Part shown: in pieces, positions 52,451 through 59,551 of the stretch
Numbering within the stretch: position 1 is the first letter of the stretch
Layout: every line of letters starts with the position of its first letter
Assembly (NCBI RefSeq): GCF_000308215.1
Contig: NZ_CAJE01000005.1
Location: forward strand, 1-63,410
Length of the DNA: 63,410 bases
Origin: Methanomassiliicoccus luminyensis B10
GTDB lineage: Archaea; Thermoplasmatota; Thermoplasmata; Methanomassiliicoccales; Methanomassiliicoccaceae
Direction of reading: 5' to 3'
The notes under the pieces: model-generated
Seen by the model: the letters and a program-made list of their open reading frames with translations, nothing else
Databases searched by the model: none
Told to the model about the DNA's origin: nothing
Translations under genes and position numbers: made by a program

Positions 52451-54607
52451 ATGGCAAGGACCACGCGCTTTGTGATATTGGGCGGCTATCTTGGAGCGGG
52501 AAAGACCACGCTGGCCACGGCATTGGCGAGAGAACTGAGCGCCGAGAAAGGACTGTCCGTGGCGGTGATAACGAACGACCAGGGCGAGCTGCTGGTCGAC
52601 ACCGAGTTCGTGAGGAACGCCGGGTTCGACGTCAGGAGCGTCATGGGGGGCTGCTTCTGCTCCGACCTGCCCCAGTTCATCAAGAGCGCCCGCAGCCTGG
52701 TCAGCATGGAGCGGCCCGACATCATCATCGTAGAGCCCATCGGCACTTCTACCAACATAATATCCTCCGTCATCCTCCCCATGCGCTCCATGTGCCCCGG
52801 GGAGTTCAGCATCGCCCCGCTGCTCATCGTCCTCGACGGGACCCGTGTGGACGAGCTGCTGGCAAGGCCGCAGGGCTTCGGCCTCGGCGGGGGGCGCATG
52901 ATCCCCCGGAACCAGGTCAACGAGGCGGAGATGGTCCTCATATCGAAGTCTGATCTCTTGGACAGCGGGACCGTGGACCGGGTCAGGGAGCGCCTGCGCT
53001 CCGAGGTCCCCGACGCGGAGGTCGTGGCGCTGTCGTCGCGCACCGGGGCAGGCATGAGCGAGATCGTCAGGGTAATCCTGTCGGAACGCGAGAGCACCAA
53101 GGTCCGCGAGGCCGAGGACGGCCGCCTGTTCGCTACTGAGCGGGCCGACCTGGGATGGTACAACGCGAACGCCGCGTTCGACGCGAAGGAGCGGTCGGAC
53201 ATGTACGCGTTCATCACCGCGATAATGCGGAAAGTGTCGGAGCGGTTCGACAGCGACAGGATTGCGCACGTCAAGGTTCTGATCGAATCGGACAGCATAG
53301 CGATGAAGATGAGCCTGGTGGGCAGGTCATTGCAGACCGACGGGGTCAGGGGAGGACGCTACCTGACGGGGAGGGGCAAGGTCGTCCTCAATGCCCGGGT
53401 CCAGGGAACGCCCCAGGAGCTGAGGGAAGCGCTCTCCGCGGCCATCCGGTCCGCGGCGGACGAGGTTGGCATAACGTTAGACCAGATGTCGGAAGCGTCG
53501 TTCCAGCCAAAGCCGGAACGGCCCACCATGATCCTGAACATGCCCGCGGAAGAGGCTGTCGGCCCCGAGATCAAGAAGCTCATCGACAAGGCCAAGGAGG
53601 ATTCTCTCGGCGGGGCGGACGTGGACCGGGCCACCCTCAAGAAGCTGCTGGAGATCGACCCCCGATCGAAAGAGGGGGAGTACCTCGGACAGGCCGCCCG
53701 GGACATCTCGAGGAAGTTCTTCGGGAACAAGGTGAAGATCGGCTCGTCCATAGGCATAGACATCAGCCCCTGCACCATGAACTGCAAGTTCTGCTCGCTG
53801 GGCGAGGAATGGGGGCTGGTGAAAGGGAACAACGAGCTCCCTGGCGATGTGATAGTGGGCCTGGTGCGGGAGGTCCTGTCAAAAGGCTTTTTCCAGGTAA
53901 CCCTGCGGACCACGGAGTTCTACGACCTCGACAGGCTGTGCGTCCTCGGGAGGAAGATAAGGACGGAGGTGCCGGGACAGTACCTGCTCACCGCCAACAC
54001 CGGGGAGCTGACGGATGAGGGCGCTCTCAAGCTGTACCGGTCGGGGTTCACCGGCGTCTACCACACTGTGCGCTTGAGGGAGGGCGTGGACACGCCCTTC
54101 GATCCCGAGGTGAGGCTAGCCTCGATGAGGGCCGTGCTGGCATCCCCGCTCATGCTGTCGGTGGGGGTGGAGCCGATAGGGTCCGAGCATACCAACGACG
54201 AGATCCTGGACCGGATCGAGCTGTTCAGGGCCATCGGGCCGGCGCAGGTGTGCGTGATGAGGCGGGAGAACGTGAAGGGGACGCCGCTGGCCGAGCACGA
54301 TGAGATCGACGACTATCGGCTGGCACAGATCGTGGCGGTGACCAGGATCGCCGGGGGGAAGAGGTGGGGGATCGCCAGCCACCCGCTCACGCGGAAGGCC
54401 GTCGAATGGGGCGCCAATCACGTCACCGTGGAAACGGGGGCCAATCCCCGAGAGGACGTCCATGAGGTCGGGGTATGGAAGGTCTGCGACCATGATGCCG
54501 CAAGGCAGATCGTCCACGACGCCGGCTGCGAGGTAAGCACCGTCTCCGACCTAAGGTGCCAGAAGTGCGGCCGGGTCCTGAAGGCCGGCGACATTGCGGC
54601 GGTGTGA
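52451..54607 (+). CDS. Fusion of a G3E-type GTPase and a BioB/HydE-like radical SAM enzyme
   Basis: 718 residues. N-terminal G3E GTPase: Walker A GGYLGAGKTT, metal-site-like GGCFCS (CxC rather than CxCC), switch EPIGT, and SKSD for base recognition. After about residue 350 comes a BioB/HydE/PylB-type lead-in (EGEYLGQAARDISRKFFGN) and the radical SAM cluster motif CTMNCKFC (C441, C445, C448). A barrel with a BATS-like C-terminus and a final CQKC pair follows. ATG 52412 is an alternative start. Product and substrate unknown; it heads a three-gene operon. Confidence 0.9.
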   Translation: MARTTRFVILGGYLGAGKTTLATALARELSAEKGLSVAVITNDQGELLVDTEFVRNAGFDVRSVMGGCFCSDLPQFIKSARSLVSMERPDIIIVEPIGTSTNIISSVILPMRSMCPGEFSIAPLLIVLDGTRVDELLARPQGFGLGGGRMIPRNQVNEAEMVLISKSDLLDSGTVDRVRERLRSEVPDAEVVALSSRTGAGMSEIVRVILSERESTKVREAEDGRLFATERADLGWYNANAAFDAKERSDMYAFITAIMRKVSERFDSDRIAHVKVLIESDSIAMKMSLVGRSLQTDGVRGGRYLTGRGKVVLNARVQGTPQELREALSAAIRSAADEVGITLDQMSEASFQPKPERPTMILNMPAEEAVGPEIKKLIDKAKEDSLGGADVDRATLKKLLEIDPRSKEGEYLGQAARDISRKFFGNKVKIGSSIGIDISPCTMNCKFCSLGEEWGLVKGNNELPGDVIVGLVREVLSKGFFQVTLRTTEFYDLDRLCVLGRKIRTEVPGQYLLTANTGELTDEGALKLYRSGFTGVYHTVRLREGVDTPFDPEVRLASMRAVLASPLMLSVGVEPIGSEHTNDEILDRIELFRAIGPAQVCVMRRENVKGTPLAEHDEIDDYRLAQIVAVTRIAGGKRWGIASHPLTRKAVEWGANHVTVETGANPREDVHEVGVWKVCDHDAARQIVHDAGCEVSTVSDLRCQKCGRVLKAGDIAAV

Positions 54608-54641
54608 GGCGCGCCGTGAACGGTCCCCTCATGGTGAGCCG

Positions 54642-55700
54642 ATGACGATACCTCACAAGGATGCCTTCCTGTCCAGGGTCCGCAACGACCGCTCCGGGCC
54701 CCTGCCAGTCTTCCTGCGGGACCTGACGCTCGGCCTGGACGTCATCAATGCCAGGACCACCGATGTCTTCACCTCGTCCTATGACCACGAGCTCGCCGCG
54801 AAAGCGGTGGCGGCGTTCCAGAGGCTGACCGGCCAGGATGCGGTAGTGGGCTGCATACATTCTGCGGCCTTCGCGGTCGAATCGTTCGGGGGCGTCATGA
54901 AGTACCCGGAGTATGGGGTGCCCAGCGTATCAAGGCCCCCGCTGGGGGACCTTGACGATCTGCCCCGTGACGTGAGCATCGATCCTGTCGGAAAGGCCGT
55001 GGGAGCGATAAGGTCGTATTCGGCGGTGCGGGCCATGCTGCCGGACGTCGCGGTGGTGGCCAACGTGGCCGCCCCGCTGACCAAAGCAGGCGTCCTGATG
55101 GGGATGACGAAGCTGGCATTATGCCTGGAGACCGACAGGTCGTTCGTGGAGGAGGTCGTCGGGCTGTCCGTCGCCCACACCAAGGCCTGCATCGAAAGGC
55201 TGCATGATGACGGGTCCATCGACTGCGTGTTCCTGGCGGGCGCATCGGACAACCCCGACCTGTTCGGACCGGGGGTGTACCGGGAGCTGTCGCTGAGATG
55301 GCTGAGAGTGCTGGTGGACCATTGCCACCGCCTGGGATATCCGATCATCTTCCACCCCCATGGCGTGTTCACCTCGGCGGGGACGGAGGAGCTGATAGGC
55401 GAGACCGTGGCCACGGGGATCGACGGGTTCCAGTTCGCCGAGGACAACGACCCGGCCAAGATTACCTCGCTCATCGGCGGGAGATGCTCCGTCCTGGGGG
55501 GCACCAATGTCGTGCCCACCCTGATCGAGGGTACCGAGGACCAGGTGCGGTCCGAAACAAAGATGTACATCGATGCCTGCAGGTCTGGGAGCCACGTGTT
55601 CATGTGCTCATGCTCTTTGCACCGCGGGACCGACCTGCACAGGGTGTGCGCAATGGTGGACGAGGCGAGGAATCGGGGAACGAACGGGAATGTGGCTTGA
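54642..55700 (+). CDS. Uroporphyrinogen decarboxylase/MtaA-like methyltransferase
   Basis: 352 residues from ATG 54642 (GGTGA 5 nt upstream). UroD/MtaA/CmuA fold: PVFLRDLTLGLDVINA, ANVAAPLT, LAGASDNPDLFGPGVY and C-terminal GTNVVPTLIEGT. In MtaA/MtbA the zinc-binding HxC and a later Cys activate the thiol of coenzyme M. Here the region reads HPHG (no Cys) while MCSCSLH keeps cysteines. It could transfer a methyl group from a corrinoid or act on another acceptor. 34 nt after the radical SAM gene. Confidence 0.85.
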   Translation: MTIPHKDAFLSRVRNDRSGPLPVFLRDLTLGLDVINARTTDVFTSSYDHELAAKAVAAFQRLTGQDAVVGCIHSAAFAVESFGGVMKYPEYGVPSVSRPPLGDLDDLPRDVSIDPVGKAVGAIRSYSAVRAMLPDVAVVANVAAPLTKAGVLMGMTKLALCLETDRSFVEEVVGLSVAHTKACIERLHDDGSIDCVFLAGASDNPDLFGPGVYRELSLRWLRVLVDHCHRLGYPIIFHPHGVFTSAGTEELIGETVATGIDGFQFAEDNDPAKITSLIGGRCSVLGGTNVVPTLIEGTEDQVRSETKMYIDACRSGSHVFMCSCSLHRGTDLHRVCAMVDEARNRGTNGNVA

Positions 55701-55710
55701 GGTGTTTTGA

Positions 55711-56205
55711 ATGTCCAAGGAACTGTCCAAATTGTCGGTCGGGGACGCTGCGCCCGACTTCACGATGCCGAGCACGGTGAGGGGCCGCTACACTCTGTCC
55801 GAGGAGGCCGGGAAGGGGCCGGTATTGCTGTACTTCTACGTGATGAACTTCGGCCATACCTGCACATGGTATATTGCTGACATGATCGAAGCGAGGCCAA
55901 GGTTCCAGGACCTCGGAGTGACGATGGTGCACGTCAACCCGGCCAGCGTGGAGGAGCACAAGGAATGGGTCGAGACGACCGGTTCGCCGTTCGAGCACAT
56001 CTCCGATGTCGATCAGGAGGTCAGCAAGAGATACGGCGCCATAGTGACCAACGAGAAGGCGCCGAAGGTCCTGGGGTACACCAACCGGGAGTTCTACCTG
56101 GTCGATGAGAAGATGATCATAAGGTATATATGGTGCGCGGAGATGCCGGCCGATGCGATACCGATCGCCGCGCTTCTCGATGAGCTGAAAGCGGCCCTCC
56201 GCTGA
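55711..56205 (+). CDS. Atypical peroxiredoxin-like protein
   Basis: 164 residues, thioredoxin fold with APDFTMPS and FYVMNFGHTCTW at the active-site position. Relative to peroxiredoxins the Pro and Thr of PxxxTxxC are Val and Gly, while Cys is kept; a second Cys is at IWCAEM near residue 145. It resembles the gene at 17103. It follows the methyltransferase by 10 nt, so is cotranscribed. It may act as a thiol carrier or reductase for the pathway rather than a peroxidase. Confidence 0.82.
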   Translation: MSKELSKLSVGDAAPDFTMPSTVRGRYTLSEEAGKGPVLLYFYVMNFGHTCTWYIADMIEARPRFQDLGVTMVHVNPASVEEHKEWVETTGSPFEHISDVDQEVSKRYGAIVTNEKAPKVLGYTNREFYLVDEKMIIRYIWCAEMPADAIPIAALLDELKAALR

Positions 56206-56481
56206 CCGACGGGGCCGCGGTGGAGCGGCCGGTGGCTTTCCCCCGCCGCACCCTGGAGGCATTCTGCATGCTCTCACCCATTGTTGAATCACTCCTTGCT
56301 ATTGTCCGTCGAGTTCGGTTATGCCGATCGCCGCCGCCCCCGTTCGATCGTATCGCGACTTCGGTGACATCGAAATGCAGGCGCCAAATCCGTTTAACTG
56401 CGATTACATATTTTATATTTTTAAATTTACTAATTGATTTTGTACTAAAATTTCATATACTTTTCATAAAATGCCAACCCG

Positions 56482-57378
56482 ATGGATGCGGGCCAACTGT
56501 TCCGAGCCAGAGATAAAAAAATCTTAGCAATTGTTAATAGCAGTGAGGAAAATATTTTTCAGATAAAAGATAATAAATATAGTAGTTCTGCAAAGAAATT
56601 ACTAATATTCATATCTGGAATTTTATTCGTCATTTTCATCTGGTATCTGGTTGCTGGGATATACAATGCTTTTTTCAGCGTGTCGGTCAACTTCCCTGAC
56701 CCGGCAACAACCTTCGAGAGGTTGTGGAAGTTCCTTTCAACGAACTACAAGATCCTCGGGGCGAGCATCTACACGCATCTGACGGCCAGCTTGGGGAGGT
56801 GGTTCCAGGGGTTCCTGACCGCGTTCGCCATCGGGATGGTGCTCGGGACCGTGCTGGGAAGCAATGAGCGGCTGTACCAGTTCGGCATTGTTCCGGTGAA
56901 CGTCCTGCAGCTGATCCCCGGCCTTGCGTGGTACCCGGTCACCATCCTCCTCTTCGGGTTCGGGGAGGATTCCGCGATATTCATCATAGCGATCACCGCC
57001 ATATCGCCCATCGCTATCAACATCGCCAACGGGTTCAGGCGCGTCCCCAAGGTCAACATGCGCGTTGCCAGGATGTCCGGGAGGTCCAGGCTTGAGACGT
57101 TCACCGAGGTCCTGATCCCCTTTTCCGCGCTGGACATCCTGGCGGGGCTGCGCATCGGGATGGCCAATGGATGGAGGATGCTCATAACCGCCGAAATGAT
57201 CGTGGGGGTCGCGGTCGGCCTCGGCTATGCCATCCAGACGACCACGGCATATCTTGACTACCCAGCGGCCTTTGCCAGCATCGTTCTGATCTGCGTGATC
57301 GGACTGCTGATCGACAAGGTCATCCTGGCTCCCATGGAATCGTACGTGCGCCGCAAGGTCGGTGCCGAGGGGGCATGA
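56482..57378 (+). CDS. ABC transporter permease (SsuC/TauC/NMT1-associated type)
   Basis: 298 residues with about six TM helices and the EAA-loop segment RMSGRSRLETFTEVLIPFSA, as in nitrate/sulfonate/pyrimidine-precursor importers. The first 60 codons are strikingly AT-rich compared with the rest of the gene. It lies 276 nt after the peroxiredoxin-like gene, behind an AT-rich stretch (56396-56475) that should hold its own promoter. Overlaps the ATPase gene by 4 nt. Confidence 0.88.
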   Translation: MDAGQLFRARDKKILAIVNSSEENIFQIKDNKYSSSAKKLLIFISGILFVIFIWYLVAGIYNAFFSVSVNFPDPATTFERLWKFLSTNYKILGASIYTHLTASLGRWFQGFLTAFAIGMVLGTVLGSNERLYQFGIVPVNVLQLIPGLAWYPVTILLFGFGEDSAIFIIAITAISPIAINIANGFRRVPKVNMRVARMSGRSRLETFTEVLIPFSALDILAGLRIGMANGWRMLITAEMIVGVAVGLGYAIQTTTAYLDYPAAFASIVLICVIGLLIDKVILAPMESYVRRKVGAEGA

Positions 57379-58145
57379 GCATGAGCGTTCTCGAGGCCAA
57401 ACATGTTTACAAGACCTATCTGAACCAGAAAGGTGACAAGGTAAGGGTCGTTCTGAGGGACGTTTCGTTATCTATCGAGGAGAACGAGTTCGTCTGCCTC
57501 CTCGGCCCGTCCGGTTGCGGCAAGACCACGCTGCTCAATATTTTTGCCGGGTTCGAGACACCTCTCCAGGGGGACGTGCTGTATCGGGGCGAGAGGATCG
57601 ACGGGCCCTCCCCGAAACGCGCCGTCATATTCCAGGAGTACAGCCTACTCCCGTGGAAGAGCGTGCTGGAGAACGTCGAGTTCTCGCTGGACCGAAATGA
57701 CCTGTCCAAGAAACAAAGGGAGGAAACGGCAAGGAAATACATCGAACTGGTAGGGCTCACCGAATTCAGCGATCAAACGCCCCACTCGCTCTCCGGCGGC
57801 ATGAAGCAGCGCGTGGCCATAGCGAGAACGCTCGCCATGCGGCCGGACGTCATGCTGATGGACGAGCCCTTCTCGAGCCTGGACGAGCAAACGAAAAAGC
57901 ACCTCGACCAGGAGATATTGGATATCTGGGACAAGGAGAAGAGGACCGTGCTGTTCATCACCCACAGCATCGACGAAGCATTGCTGTTGGGTACGAGGAT
58001 CCTTCTGATGGCGCCGTCGCCCGGAAGGATCGTGAAGGAATGGACCATCGGGTCAGGCGTCGAGCGCGACCTGTTGTCCGACGATTTCATCCATCTGAAA
58101 AGGGAGATCCTGGGCGAACTGAAGAAGCACTCCGGGGCCGCCTGA
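57375..58145 (+). CDS. ABC transporter ATP-binding protein (SsuB/TauB type)
   Basis: 256 residues. Walker A GPSGCGKTT, Q-loop EYSLLPWKS, signature LSGGMKQR, Walker B MLMDEPFSSLDE and H-loop THS in order. It energises import with the adjacent permease. ATG 57381 is an alternative start six bases on. Confidence 0.94.
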   Translation: MSMSVLEAKHVYKTYLNQKGDKVRVVLRDVSLSIEENEFVCLLGPSGCGKTTLLNIFAGFETPLQGDVLYRGERIDGPSPKRAVIFQEYSLLPWKSVLENVEFSLDRNDLSKKQREETARKYIELVGLTEFSDQTPHSLSGGMKQRVAIARTLAMRPDVMLMDEPFSSLDEQTKKHLDQEILDIWDKEKRTVLFITHSIDEALLLGTRILLMAPSPGRIVKEWTIGSGVERDLLSDDFIHLKREILGELKKHSGAA

Positions 58146-58172
58146 GAAGCAGGAGATTTGGAAGGGGATTCT

Positions 58173-59309
58173 ATGAAAAAGAATACGACAAAAATGATAG
58201 CGATCGCGGCGGTCGGAATACTGCTGGTAGCCGGGATCGGAGCTGCGTACATGGTCATCAGAGGCAGCGGTGACAAAGCAGACATCACCATTGCGGTCGG
58301 CACAAAGAACTACTACGAGCCGTTTTGGATCGCCGATCACTATGGTCTTTTCAAGGATGAAGGGATCAATGTCGATCTGATGTTGGTCAGCGGAGGAGGC
58401 GCTGCTTGCACTGCGCTCCTTTCGGGACAGGTCGATACATGTCTGGTCGGGGCTTCTGATCCAACGGTTCGGCTGATGGAGGAATCGAAAGACGGCAAGA
58501 TAATATCCGGGATCACAACGCCCACTTCGGTCAGCGGGATCGAGTTCGCGATAAGGGACGATGCTATTGCTGCCGGTCTCAATCTATCGCAGCCCAACAC
58601 CTTCTTCGTCAACGGGGCGAACGGCGGGACGGAGGTAAAGTATCACGTCGGATTGGATACCACGACCGGCTATAGATCGAACGTCATTACGTACTTCTAT
58701 CGTGCCTGGCAGAATGGAACCCTGACGGATGAGCAATACGCCGTGGCCTCCACCGTCAGGGGAACGACCGACGGGGTGCTGGTCCATATGGAGTTCGACA
58801 ATCAGGTGATAGGGATCGTCAACGGAGGGGTGGACGCGATAATCGGGGGCAACACCAATGTGCTCGCGGCTAGTCATGACGGCATCTCCCTTCATGTAGC
58901 GCCTTCAGAATATACGGTTGGCATAGCATGCGTCATTCTAGCCTCCGGACAGGCGGTCGAGGAGAAGCGTGACGCGCTCGTCAAGATGCTGAGGGCGTTG
59001 GACAAGGCCTGCGCGATGATCGAGAACCCCGAGACGGTCGATGAGGTCGCGGATTATTGCGTCGAGTTCTATGGTGCTGCTACTTGGGATAAGACCTCTC
59101 AAATGAAATTTTTCGATTTGATCAATTGGGATGTAAACAGGATCGTCGGCATAGAGGACACCGTGGAGTTCAACGCGTACCTGCTTGGCTATGATGATCG
59201 GGACTATAGTGGCCGCTTCGATTGGTCATTTGTGGCAGAAGCGCACGACGAAGGGGAGCTATACATATATGATCCTGAGACCAAGCAGCTGATGGCGAGC
59301 ATGCCGTAG
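58173..59309 (+). CDS. ABC transporter substrate-binding protein (NMT1/SsuA-like)
   Basis: 378 residues. The N-terminal hydrophobic segment (about residues 8-30) is a signal anchor, with no lipobox cysteine. NMT1/SsuA-like domain: YYEPFWIADHYGLFKDEGINVDL, SGGGAACTALLSGQVD, VGASDP and VRLMEESK. Family ligands include sulfonates, nitrate, thiamine-pyrimidine precursors and phthalate. The ligand here is not predicted. It is 27 nt after the ATPase gene and ends in TAG. Confidence 0.88.
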   Translation: MKKNTTKMIAIAAVGILLVAGIGAAYMVIRGSGDKADITIAVGTKNYYEPFWIADHYGLFKDEGINVDLMLVSGGGAACTALLSGQVDTCLVGASDPTVRLMEESKDGKIISGITTPTSVSGIEFAIRDDAIAAGLNLSQPNTFFVNGANGGTEVKYHVGLDTTTGYRSNVITYFYRAWQNGTLTDEQYAVASTVRGTTDGVLVHMEFDNQVIGIVNGGVDAIIGGNTNVLAASHDGISLHVAPSEYTVGIACVILASGQAVEEKRDALVKMLRALDKACAMIENPETVDEVADYCVEFYGAATWDKTSQMKFFDLINWDVNRIVGIEDTVEFNAYLLGYDDRDYSGRFDWSFVAEAHDEGELYIYDPETKQLMASMP

Positions 59310-59551
59310 TAACCCGCGATCACCCGGGGTTGGTCGAGAACATCTGCACCGTGCGAACTGCGCGATGCGGTACTTTTTTCATTCTTATTTTTTTGAAATG
59401 AACCGGACCAATTAGCACAGTCTATTTTTCTCTCGCCAAGGCAACAATTTGAAGTCATTATTATGATTGAATCTCAACAAGCTGTCACGGTCTTTGCAGT
59501 CAGCCCTGGCGAACCTTCCCTCACGCATTTGTGCGCATCCAATTTGCTGGC
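59310..59551. other. Short intergenic region
   Basis: 242 nt between the convergent ABC binding-protein gene and rad50. A T-rich stretch at 59371-59395 could terminate the ABC operon. Nothing else recognised. Confidence 0.35.
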
